Below are positions 16,227 through 23,975 of a stretch of 64,000 nucleotides of DNA, piece after piece. Position numbers and translations under genes: made by a program. The DNA lies in NCBI RefSeq assembly GCF_026168105.1, contig NZ_LBMW01000023.1, forward strand, positions 62,001-126,000. The letters run 5' to 3'. Each line of letters begins with the position of its first letter. Within the stretch, counting starts at the first letter, position 1. The notes beneath the pieces are model-generated. The model was given only the letters and a program-made list of their open reading frames with translations. It had not been told where the DNA came from and searched no databases. The stretch is from Streptomyces hygroscopicus (lineage in GTDB: Bacteria; Actinomycetota; Actinomycetes; Streptomycetales; Streptomycetaceae).

Positions 16227-19037
16227 TCAGGCCAGTCGGGTGAACTTCGCGGCGTAGCCCGGTTCCGTGAGGTCGTTCTGCAGGGCGACCGGGATCTTCA
16301 CCGCGTGGCTGGAACCGTCGCCGACCGTCAGCTCCCCGACGACCGTGCCGGCCTTCGCCTCGTGCGGGACCGTCTTGCCGCCGGCATCGATCGTGATCCT
16401 GGTCTGCAGTCCCGGCCAGCCGACCGCCTTCATGTCCTTGGTGGCGACAACCGGGGTCCTGCCGCCGAGCTGGTCGTCCACGTACCCGACGACCTGGCCC
16501 TTCTTCACCACCGTCGCGGTGGTCAGGCTCTGCTGGATCTTGTTGATCAGCTTCTGGCTGTTGGTCAGCGCCAGCTGGAGGCTGTCCCAGACACGGCCGG
16601 TGCGGGCGTCCTGGTTGAGGACCGCGCCGTAGATCGTCTGCGTCCTGCCGTCGACCACCTTCGTGGCCGCCCACACCAGGTTGCCGCCGGCCGGGGTCGA
16701 CGAACCGGTCTTCAGACCGATCACGCCGACCTGCTTCACCAGCAGGTCGTTGTTGTTGTAGATCGGCTTGGACAGACCGGGGATGTTCGCCTGGCCCATG
16801 CCGACGATGCCGCGGAACACCTGGTTCTGCATGACCGCCTTCGCCAGCTTCAGCTGGTCGACGGCCGTGCTCACGGTCGTCTTGGTCAGACCGCTCGGGT
16901 CCGTGTACGTCGTCCCCGTCATACCGAGACTCTTCGCTGCGGCGTTCATCTTCCCGACGAAGGTCTGACTGTCGGAGTCCCAGCGGGCGAGCAGCCGTGC
17001 CGCGTTGTTCCCGGAGGGGATCATCAGCATCTGCAGCATCTGCCGCTCGGTGAACTTCTGGCCCTTGGAGATGGCCGCCGTCGATTCGTCCGCTTTCTTC
17101 GACTCGTCAGCGGCCTGCTGGTCCACGGTGATCTGCGGACCGCCGTCGTTCCCCTTGAGCGGATGCTCCTGGAGGATGACGTACGCCGTCATGATCTTGG
17201 CGACGCTCGCGATGGGCCGCGGCGTCTGGTCGCCCTCGGTACCGATCGTGCCGACACCGTCGACCTCGATCGCCGACTGGCCCTGACCCGGCCACGGCAC
17301 GTCGAGCTTGCCGCCGTCGAAGGTGTACGTGGCGTCGGCGGTCAGCCCGAGGGCCGCGGTCGGCAGCGGACGGACCGCCTGCACGATCGCAAAGACGATG
17401 ACCAGCAGTACGACGAGCGGCGTCCAGATCTTGATCCGCCGCACGACGGTGCGGACCGGGGTCTCCGGGGGCGGCGGGGTGTTCGTCAGTTCGGCGAGCA
17501 GGTCCAGCGGCGGCTTCGGGGGAAGCGGCTGCTGGGCAGTGCGCTCGGGGCCGACCTGGGGCAGCGCGGTGGTCGCTTCGGCGGGGCCGACGGCGGCCTT
17601 CGGTTGCGCGGGCTTCAGCTCGTCCAACCGCTTCAACGCAACGAACTTGCTGGTGCGCTCGGCGTCGGACTCGTCGGTCGGCCGGCCGACGGGCTTGGCG
17701 TCGGCGGACTTCGCGTCGGCGACGGGGGTCTTGGAGTCGGCCTTGTCCGCGGTACCGGACGCGGACTTGTCCCCTGCGGAGGCGCCCGCCTTGTCACCGG
17801 CCGCCCAGCTCGGCCTGGGGGCGGGCTTGTCGGACGGCTTGGCGGCGGCCTTGTCCGGCGACTTGGTGCCGCCGAGCTTGAGCATGGTGGTGGGCTGATC
17901 GACGGCCGACTTATCCGCCTTGCCCGATTCACCACCATCTGCGGACTTGTCCGCGGGCTTTTCGGGGGACTTGGCGGCAGCATCCCCCGCCGACTTGACG
18001 GCAGCCTTGCCCGACGGCTTCACGTCACCGAGCTTCAGCATCGTCGTGGGCTGGTCGACACCCGACTTCCCCGACCTGCCGCCGCCGCCCGACTCACCCT
18101 CACCCTCGGACTTGGCCTCGGACTTGGCCTCGGACTTGGCCTCGGACTTGGCCTCGGACTTGGCCTCGGACTTGGCCTCGGGCGCCTCGGGCGCCTCGGG
18201 CGCAGCATCCCCCGCCGACTTGACGGCAGCCTTGCCCGACGGCTTCACGTCACCGAGCTTCAGCATCGTCGTGGGCTGGTCCACGCCCGGCTTATCGGCA
18301 TCCGATTTACCAGATTTATCCACATTGCCCGATTCACCCTCATCCGCAGACTCGCCCGCGGACTTGTCCGCGGGCTCCTCGGGCGCCTCGGGCGCCTCGG
18401 GCGCCTCGGCGGCAGCATCCCCCGCCGACTTGACGGCAGCCTTGCCCGACGGCTTCACGTCACCGAGCTTCAGCATCGTCGTGGGCTGGTCCACGGCCGG
18501 CTTGGCGGCGGCCGCCTGGCCGGACTCGGCCGCCGTCGGACCCTTCCCGGCCGGGGACTTGGGGGCATCCTCGCTCTTGGGCTCGGAGACAGCGGGCTCC
18601 TCAACCTTCGCGGCCTCCCCGGCGTCCTTCTCCGTGGACTCCGGCGCATCCTTCCCCGCGGGCGCCTCCTCCCGGTCGCCGGAAGCCGACTCGCCGGAAC
18701 CACCCTCCGGCGCGCCCGAATTGGCCCCGTCACCAGTGCCGGAACCACCGTTCACGCCCCGCGAGGCACCGCTCCCGCCCGTCTCCTCGGAAGCCCCGGC
18801 ATCCGCGGCCCCCTCGGACGCGCCGGTTCCGTCCACGGCCGTACCGGCGGCGGAGCCACCCGGCGCCCGCTTGGAGACCGCCGCCGTCACCTGGTCGGCC
18901 CGCACCTTCTCTCCGGCCATCACGAGACGAGGATCGCGGTCGCCCACGGCCGGCGCCGGAACCGGGGCCCCGCTCCCCGACGTCGGTTCCACCGACGACT
19001 CATGCTGCTTCGACCTGTCGGGGGACTCGCCCGCCAC
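16227..19037 (-). CDS. D-alanyl-D-alanine carboxypeptidase (PBP4/5 type) with long repeat-rich N-terminus
   Basis: 936 residues from GTG 19037, chosen for its GAGGAGGAGG ribosome site; a longer frame to 19121 lacks one. Residues 1-535 are cytoplasmic, disordered and rich in Ala, Lys, Glu, Ser, with four copies of a VDQPTTMLKLG block (three continuing DVKPSGKAAVKSAGDAA), runs of EAP and six SEAK units. A membrane helix follows at about 539-556 and then the extracellular serine-peptidase domain. The catalytic motifs are complete: Ser611-Val-Ala-Lys614, Ser675-Gly-Asn677 and Lys776-Thr-Gly. The enzyme trims the terminal D-Ala from peptidoglycan stem peptides and so limits cross-linking. The catalytic part has normal family length; the head is unusual. 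The TTMLKLG blocks contain Thr-Thr sites that could be phosphorylated, which is speculation. Confidence 0.9.
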   Translation of the reverse strand: MAGESPDRSKQHESSVEPTSGSGAPVPAPAVGDRDPRLVMAGEKVRADQVTAAVSKRAPGGSAAGTAVDGTGASEGAADAGASEETGGSGASRGVNGGSGTGDGANSGAPEGGSGESASGDREEAPAGKDAPESTEKDAGEAAKVEEPAVSEPKSEDAPKSPAGKGPTAAESGQAAAAKPAVDQPTTMLKLGDVKPSGKAAVKSAGDAAAEAPEAPEAPEEPADKSAGESADEGESGNVDKSGKSDADKPGVDQPTTMLKLGDVKPSGKAAVKSAGDAAPEAPEAPEAKSEAKSEAKSEAKSEAKSEAKSEGEGESGGGGRSGKSGVDQPTTMLKLGDVKPSGKAAVKSAGDAAAKSPEKPADKSADGGESGKADKSAVDQPTTMLKLGGTKSPDKAAAKPSDKPAPRPSWAAGDKAGASAGDKSASGTADKADSKTPVADAKSADAKPVGRPTDESDAERTSKFVALKRLDELKPAQPKAAVGPAEATTALPQVGPERTAQQPLPPKPPLDLLAELTNTPPPPETPVRTVVRRIKIWTPLVVLLVIVFAIVQAVRPLPTAALGLTADATYTFDGGKLDVPWPGQGQSAIEVDGVGTIGTEGDQTPRPIASVAKIMTAYVILQEHPLKGNDGGPQITVDQQAADESKKADESTAAISKGQKFTERQMLQMLMIPSGNNAARLLARWDSDSQTFVGKMNAAAKSLGMTGTTYTDPSGLTKTTVSTAVDQLKLAKAVMQNQVFRGIVGMGQANIPGLSKPIYNNNDLLVKQVGVIGLKTGSSTPAGGNLVWAATKVVDGRTQTIYGAVLNQDARTGRVWDSLQLALTNSQKLINKIQQSLTTATVVKKGQVVGYVDDQLGGRTPVVATKDMKAVGWPGLQTRITIDAGGKTVPHEAKAGTVVGELTVGDGSSHAVKIPVALQNDLTEPGYAAKFTRLA

Positions 19038-19265
19038 CGATGCCTCCTCCTCGCGCCACGCACCCGCTCGCGCGCCTTGCCGAACCGTGAACCGCCGCCC
19101 GGACAATGCTGTCCGAACCATGTACCAGTGTCCTGTGTGAGGGATTCACCCCTGCGCTAGACGAGAACGACATACCTACCGGTTCCACTACATTCCGGTC
19201 ACGCACCCTCGACAGACCATTGTGAGAGGGGTCACCCTGTCATTCATCCACGCGGGGAGGCATGG

Positions 19266-20018
19266 ATGGGCAGGAGCCGCAGAACACTTCCGGAGGAGCT
19301 TCTGCTGCTGGCACTGGACCCGGCCACGGGTACCACTGCGCAGCCGCAGTCGCTCGACCTTGGTCTGGCCGGAGCACAGCTAGTGGAGCTGGCGCTGGCC
19401 GGACGGATAGCCCCAGACGGGGATCGTATCGCCGTGGTGGTGCCACGGCCGACTGGAGATCCAACTCTGGACAGCGCGTTGGAGTTGCTGCGCAGGCGCG
19501 GCGCTCCGGTACGGGCCGTCCACTGGATCGGCGGGCCACGTCTCGGGCTCCGCCAGATCTACCTCTCGCATCTGGAACGGTGCGGCATGGTCCAGGCCGT
19601 GGCCGGCCAGATGTGCGGGGTGCTGCCTACGACCCGTTACCAGGCCACGGACACGGCGATCAGCCGGGAGATCAGGTCCCGGCTGGATTCCGCGATCCGT
19701 ACCGGCGTTCCGCCGGACCCGCGGACCGCAGCGCTCGCCGCGCTGGCCCACGCGGTCGGTCTGGGCAAGCATCTGTATCCGGGCAACGAGGGTCGCTCGT
19801 CCCGATCCCGGCTACGGGATCTGATCAGGCACGACCCCATGGGCGGCCTCGTGGCGCACGCCGTGATGGACGTCCAGAACGGCGCGGCCGCACAGCCTCG
19901 CCGCAGCCCGGCAACGGCCGGCCGCCCGGCCGCCGCGGCCAGGTCCGCGGCGGAACCCGCGCGCGGTGTACCGATGCAGCCGCGCCGCGGATCCATGGCG
20001 CGTGTCGTGGCCCACTGA
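19266..20018 (+). CDS. GPP34/GOLPH3-family protein
   Basis: A 250-residue protein. The N-terminus RTLPEELLLLALDPATGT is the hallmark of the GPP34 fold, followed by LDLGLAGAQLVELALAGRI and DRIAVVVPRPTGDPTLDSALELL; the central helical region ends with DTAISREIRSRLDSAIRTG and RTAALAALAHAVGL. Eukaryotic GOLPH3 binds phosphatidylinositol-4-phosphate on Golgi membranes. Bacterial homologues are very common in Streptomyces, in many copies, with unknown role. The last 45 residues are a basic, disordered tail. ATG 19266 is preferred over 19262 because GGGGAGG lies at the right distance and the frame gives the family N-terminus. Confidence 0.85.
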   Translation: MGRSRRTLPEELLLLALDPATGTTAQPQSLDLGLAGAQLVELALAGRIAPDGDRIAVVVPRPTGDPTLDSALELLRRRGAPVRAVHWIGGPRLGLRQIYLSHLERCGMVQAVAGQMCGVLPTTRYQATDTAISREIRSRLDSAIRTGVPPDPRTAALAALAHAVGLGKHLYPGNEGRSSRSRLRDLIRHDPMGGLVAHAVMDVQNGAAAQPRRSPATAGRPAAAARSAAEPARGVPMQPRRGSMARVVAH

Positions 20019-20454
20019 GCCCCGGTCCCACGGCCCGCCAGGACCACAGCACGCCCCATCGGCCGAATCATCAGGACCGGCCGAGCAGGTACCGCACGAC
20101 CCGGCACGCGCAACCGAACGAGCCGCACACCCAGTCCCGGTTCGGGAGCCGCAGCGGCCGCGCGGGGCGACGAGACCGTATGTCCGCACGTCCGGGCGAG
20201 GCCACGGTCCTGCCGCCCCGCGTGGCAGCATGCGCGCGCCGCAGGACTGCCGTCGGCGTACGGCACTTCGTACGAGCGGGCGCACGGCCGTACGGCGATC
20301 CGCGATGCCCCGGGGCCAACTCCGGCCAGGGAACGGTCGAGCGGCGCGCGGCCACGGCACATCCGCTGTTTCCCAGCGGTAGGAAGCACCTTGGTGGCAA
20401 TCTGCTCAACAGCAGATACGCAAAGTAGAGGCACGCAGCCGGAGGTGCACGTCC
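20019..20454. other. 436-bp intergenic region without a recognised gene
   Basis: Frames here are GC-biased and lack coherent family sequence on either strand. The right end holds a palindrome at 20401-20416 and the ribosome site for the XRE regulator. Nothing else was identified. Confidence 0.5.
20401..20416. promoter_or_regulatory. Palindrome upstream of the XRE/DUF5753 gene
   Basis: TCTGCT-CAAC-AGCAGA, six-base perfect arms, 39 bases before the start codon. The following AT-richer bases (TACGCAAAGT) could be the -10 region. It is a candidate self-regulatory operator for the adjacent helix-turn-helix protein. Confidence 0.45.
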
Positions 20455-21312
20455 GTGGCGTCGAATGTCAATCCCACCGTCCGGCGACGTCGGCTCGGCC
20501 AGGAGCTGCGCCGGCTCCGCGAACTGAAGGGCATGACGGCCGAAGAGGTTGCCGAGCGACTGCTCGTCTCACAGTCGAAAATCAGCCGTCTGGAGAACGG
20601 CCGCCGCAGCATCAGCCAGCGGGACGTCCGCGATCTGTGCGGTGTGTACGAGGTCGAGGACCAGCGAGTCGTCGAGTCACTGATGGAGATGGCCCGGGAT
20701 TCGCGCCAGCAGGGCTGGTGGCACGCGTTCGGAGACATCCCGTACAGCGTCTACATCGGCCTGGAGACCGATGCGGAATCGCTGCGGGTGTACGAACCCC
20801 AGATCATCACCGGCCTGCTGCAGACCCGTTCCTATGCCGAGGCCCTCATCCTGGGGGCGCTGCCCGAGACGTCGCCGGCCGACATCGACAAGCGCGTCCA
20901 GGTCCGGATGCGCCGCCAGGAACGTATCGCCGCCGAGAACAACCCGCTCCGCCTGTGGGTGGTCCTGGACGAGGCGGCGCTGCGCCGGGTCGTGGGCAAC
21001 AACCACGTGATGCGGGAGCAGTTGGACCACCTCGCCGAGATGTCCCGGCTGCCGCACGTCACCGTGCAGGTGCTGCCCTTCGAGGTGGGGGCACATCCGG
21101 GTCTCAACGGGCAGTACGCGATCCTGGAGTTCGCCGACGCGGCCGACTCGAGTGTGGTGTACCTCGAGGGCGTCACCAGTGACCTGTATCTGGAAAAGGC
21201 TCATGACGTGCAGAAGTACGCGGTGATGTACGAGCATCTGCGGGCCCAGGCCCTCAATGTCGAGCAGTCCCGTCGGTTCATCTCGGACAGGGCGAAGGAG
21301 TACGCCAGCTGA
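20455..21312 (+). CDS. XRE-family helix-turn-helix regulator with DUF5753 domain (WhiJ-like)
   Basis: A 285-residue protein from GTG 20455 with GGAGG upstream. The N-terminal XRE domain (residues about 12-68) reads LGQELRRLRELKGMTAEEVAERLLVSQSKISRLENGRRSISQRDVRDLCGVY. The rest is DUF5753, marked by YIGLETDAESLRVYEPQIITGLLQTRSYAEALI, RMRRQERI and LPHVTVQVLPFEVGAHPGLNGQYAILEF. This is the architecture of WhiJ-type developmental and antibiotic regulators of Streptomyces, which usually stand next to a small DUF397 protein, as here. The pair is thought to act as repressor and modulator. Confidence 0.92.
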   Translation: MASNVNPTVRRRRLGQELRRLRELKGMTAEEVAERLLVSQSKISRLENGRRSISQRDVRDLCGVYEVEDQRVVESLMEMARDSRQQGWWHAFGDIPYSVYIGLETDAESLRVYEPQIITGLLQTRSYAEALILGALPETSPADIDKRVQVRMRRQERIAAENNPLRLWVVLDEAALRRVVGNNHVMREQLDHLAEMSRLPHVTVQVLPFEVGAHPGLNGQYAILEFADAADSSVVYLEGVTSDLYLEKAHDVQKYAVMYEHLRAQALNVEQSRRFISDRAKEYAS

Positions 21313-21504
21313 GAGCCGGGCACGAGGGGCGGCGCATAGTACACCAGAGAAACCTTTGAGCGTAAGTCTCAACTGGAATATGCCATCCGAACGAGTGAAC
21401 GAGCCCTCCGAGCAGAGAGGTTGACGAGTAGCTTCGATCACGCCATCAGTCAGAACAAGTTGGCGTGAATCGCACCGCGGACAACGTTTGGAACCCGAGG
21501 CGCG

Positions 21505-21729
21505 ATGACAGCAACTCAGCAACTCGCTACCGGAGTGAACATGGCAGTTCTTCAGGGGGCCACGGCAACGTGGACCAAGTCGTCGTACTCGGCCGGCAAC
21601 GGCGCCTGCGTCGAGGTGAAGTCGCCCACCACGGCGACGCTCGCCGTACGCGACTCCAAGGTTCCCGAGGGGCCCGTCCTGGCTTTCCCCCCCGCCGCCT
21701 GGAACGCCTTCGTGGCGTCGATCAAGTAG
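21505..21729 (+). CDS. DUF397 protein, partner of the upstream XRE regulator
   Basis: 74 residues from ATG 21505, or 62 from ATG 21541, which has CGGAG six bases upstream and gives the usual family length. The DUF397 core is complete: TWTKSSYSAGNGACVEVKS, then TLAVRDSK and LAFPPAAWNAFVASIK. About 190 bases separate it from the regulator gene, including an AT-rich stretch near 21340-21390 that is a likely separate promoter. DUF397 proteins counteract or tune their partner HTH protein in Streptomyces development. Confidence 0.9.
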   Translation: MTATQQLATGVNMAVLQGATATWTKSSYSAGNGACVEVKSPTTATLAVRDSKVPEGPVLAFPPAAWNAFVASIK

Positions 21730-21879
21730 CACCGAGCAAAAACGTCACACGACAGAGCCCTCTCGACTGGCCCGCCGTCCCGGCCGAGGGGGCTTCGCTC
21801 ACCCCTCTTTCTGGCTCGGTTCCCGTCCGGGGTGCTCGAGTCGGTGTCGAGAGGACGACCGTGCTCAGCCCTTCATTCG

Positions 21880-22719
21880 TCAGCGGAGCCGGTCAACGTA
21901 GCGGTCCGTCCCCGGCACCGTCGGGATGAACGGTGCCACCAGCTCCACCCTCCCCGGCCCACCTTCCGCCACCGCCCGGTCCAGCCCCGTGAAGTGCTCC
22001 TCCCAGCACTCCCCCGGGTCCGTGTCCAGGAACCACAGCAGGGTCAGGCGCGTGTCCACGCCCTCCACCTGCTTCACATATGTCATACGGTCGCCGGGCA
22101 GCGGAGTCGGCCGGAAGACCGTGACCATGGCCGCCGGGGAGCCCGCCAGGCGGCCGGGCAGATGACGGGTGCGCAGCCACTCCAGCAGCTCGGCCCGCTC
22201 CCGCGGCCCCTCCGCGTCGACGACCTCCAGGACCAGCCCCGCATACGGGTGGTCCAGCGCATGGGTGTCGCGCGGACCCGCCGTGCCGTCCCGGTAGACG
22301 GTCGCCTCGTGGTCCTGGAATGCCGTGAAGACGTGGGTGCGCTCCTGGTGGACGCGCGCGTCGCGGTTGAGGCGCTTGTTGATGGCCACCGTCCAGCGCA
22401 TGTGGTCGTCGTAGCGGCCGTCCGTGATCCAGTACGTCGAGAGGTAGCATCCCGCCGTCACCGGCTGCGCGACCGCCGACTTCTCCGGGTAGCGCAGAAG
22501 TTGCAGCTCCCGGGTGGCGACCCAGCGGCGACCCGCGAACATCCACGGCATGGCCATCGCGCCCGCGTAGTAGTGGTCGTCCTCGTACCAGCGGTTGTAC
22601 GCGTACTCGTGGCCCGGGTGCGGTTCCACCATGGTGATCAGCGCGTGCCCCGGGTGGACGCCGTAGGGACCCACGGCGGCCAACTCCGCGTACACCTCGC
22701 TGCGCGTGTCCTCACCCAT
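21880..22719 (-). CDS. Uncharacterised protein of the catabolic regulon, possibly dimeric alpha/beta barrel
   Basis: A 279-residue soluble protein. Noticeable segments are ITMVEPHPGHEYAYNRWYEDDHYYAGAMAMPWMFAGRRWVATREL near residues 29-73 and YDDHMRWTVAINKRLNRD near 105. The Trp/Tyr/His-rich N-terminal half, with a strand-helix-strand rhythm, recalls dimeric alpha/beta-barrel (EthD-like) proteins, but I cannot assign a family with confidence. It diverges from an SDR gene, and a CTGACNNNNNGTCAG operator lies between them. It therefore probably belongs to the catabolic regulon spread over 22-64 kb and may act on a pathway intermediate. No signal peptide or membrane helix is seen. Confidence 0.7.
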   Translation of the reverse strand: MGEDTRSEVYAELAAVGPYGVHPGHALITMVEPHPGHEYAYNRWYEDDHYYAGAMAMPWMFAGRRWVATRELQLLRYPEKSAVAQPVTAGCYLSTYWITDGRYDDHMRWTVAINKRLNRDARVHQERTHVFTAFQDHEATVYRDGTAGPRDTHALDHPYAGLVLEVVDAEGPRERAELLEWLRTRHLPGRLAGSPAAMVTVFRPTPLPGDRMTYVKQVEGVDTRLTLLWFLDTDPGECWEEHFTGLDRAVAEGGPGRVELVAPFIPTVPGTDRYVDRLR

Positions 22720-22757
22720 TGCGGTTCCCCTTCCTTCCTCCGCCGGACGCCCATACT

Positions 22758-22772
22758 CTGACGGTCTGTCAG
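22758..22772. promoter_or_regulatory. Regulon operator, copy 1: CTGAC-GGTCT-GTCAG
   Basis: Perfect five-base arms. It lies in the 96-bp gap between the divergent genes 21880-22719 and 22816-23601, and so can control both. It is the leftmost of eleven copies in the window. Confidence 0.85.
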
Positions 22773-22815
22773 TTATTTGGCCAGAGTCACGACGGCCGTC
22801 GGAAGAGGGGGCTCG

Positions 22816-23601
22816 ATGTCACTGCTCCAGGGCAAGACCGTCGTCGTCTCGGGCGTCGGCGCCGGGCTCGGCCACCAGGTCTCGGCGGCCGTGGTGCGCG
22901 ACGGCGGCAACGCGGTGCTCGGCGCGCGCACGGAGGCGCATCTCGCCAAGTCCGCGGCCGAGCTCGATCCGGACGGCGCACACACGGCGTACCGGGCGAC
23001 GGACATCACCGACGAGGCGCAGTGCGAGGCGCTCGCGGCGCTGGCCCTCGAACGCTTCGGACGGATCGACGCGGTGGTCCATGTGGCCGCCTGGGACAGC
23101 TACTTCGGCGGCCTGGAAGACGCGGACTTCGCCACCTGGCACTCGGTCATCGACGTGAACCTGCTGGGCACCCTGCGGATGACACGGGCGTGCTTGCCGG
23201 CCCTCAGGACGTGCGGCGGCTCGGTCGTCTTCATCGGCACGCAGTCGTCCGTGGCCGCTCCCTCCCAGGTGCGACAGGCAGCCTACGCGGCGTCCAAAGG
23301 GGCGCTGACCAGCGCGATGTACTCACTGGCCCGGGAACTCGGACCGCACCGGATCCGGGTCAACACCGTACTGCCCGGCTGGATGTGGGGCCCGCCCGTC
23401 GAGGCGTATGTGCAGTTCACCGCGCACACCGAGGGCGTGCCGGAGGCGGAGGTGAAACAGCGCCTCACGGACCGGATGGCGCTGCCCGAACTGGCCACGG
23501 ACGGCGATGTGGCGGACGCCGCGGTGTTCCTGGCCTCCGACCGGGCACGGGCGATCACGGGGCAGTCCCTGCTCGTGAACGCCGGAGAACTCATGCGGTG
23601 A
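22816..23601 (+). CDS. Short-chain dehydrogenase/reductase (SDR)
   Basis: A 261-residue classical SDR from ATG 22816 (GAGGGGG upstream); longer frames begin inside the operator region. The NAD(P)-binding glycine motif VSGVGAGLGHQV is at residues 13-24, the DITD acidic region near 68, and the catalytic Ser-Tyr-Lys is in IGTQSSVAAPSQVRQAAYAASKGAL (Tyr-x-x-x-Lys visible). The C-terminus TDRMALPELATDGDVADAAVFLASDRARAITGQSLLVNAGELM is typical. SDRs of this kind oxidise hydroxyl groups in beta-oxidation-like or alicyclic degradation pathways. The operator upstream links it to the catabolic set. Confidence 0.92.
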   Translation: MSLLQGKTVVVSGVGAGLGHQVSAAVVRDGGNAVLGARTEAHLAKSAAELDPDGAHTAYRATDITDEAQCEALAALALERFGRIDAVVHVAAWDSYFGGLEDADFATWHSVIDVNLLGTLRMTRACLPALRTCGGSVVFIGTQSSVAAPSQVRQAAYAASKGALTSAMYSLARELGPHRIRVNTVLPGWMWGPPVEAYVQFTAHTEGVPEAEVKQRLTDRMALPELATDGDVADAAVFLASDRARAITGQSLLVNAGELMR

Positions 23602-23975
23602 CCCGGTGAACTCCCGGGCAGGGCGGGAATGTCGGTGCGGCCGTCACATTCCGCGGCTCCCCTCCGGACCTCACGGGACCCGCATCCCGTGAGCCCGATC
23701 CATCGGATGTCTCCCACTGGCGAAGTGCCCGCTCATGGTGTGTTCGGTGTCACGAGCGCGACAACCGGCCAACGGGTCAAGAGAACGTAAATTGGTTCTG
23801 ATTGCTGATCTGTGTTCATATCCATGATCTAGAAAGGTCTTGACCGCCCGCCTGCCCGGCGGTTCAATCCCCCCAAGTCCCCACTCCCGCACGGGGGCGC
23901 CGCCCGAGTGCGCGTACTGGCCGAAGTGCCGTCCGGTATCTGCAGGTTCACAAGGCGGACCCCTGGAGGGGGCAC
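23602..23975. other. Intergenic region upstream of the symporter gene
   Basis: 374 bases. It holds a hairpin just after the SDR stop (23670-23693) and then an AT-rich stretch at about 23775-23840, unusually low in GC for this genome, where the symporter promoter probably lies. A GGTTCAATC string near 23861 resembles a tRNA T-loop, but nothing pairs around it. Confidence 0.5.
23670..23693 (+). terminator. Hairpin terminator after the SDR gene
   Basis: CTCACGGGA (23670-23678) and TCCCGTGAG (23685-23693) form a perfect 9-bp stem with a six-base loop, 69 bases after the SDR stop. Confidence 0.6.

Noticed and set aside
19038..19121. 28-residue extension of the carboxypeptidase
   Set aside because: The GTG at 19037 directly follows GAGGAGGAGG; the longer start has no ribosome site.
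16203..19160. Long plus-strand frames antisense to the carboxypeptidase (up to 985 codons)
   Set aside because: They mirror the low-complexity repeats of the real gene and show no domain; long antisense frames are normal at this GC content.
21757..21862. Distant inverted repeat CCTCTCGAC / GTCGAGAGG between the DUF397 gene and the unknown gene
   Set aside because: The loop would be about 80 bases, too long for a simple terminator; kept only as a note.
23840..23885. Possible tRNA fragment (GGTTCAATC)
   Set aside because: No T-stem, anticodon arm or acceptor pairing can be drawn around it.
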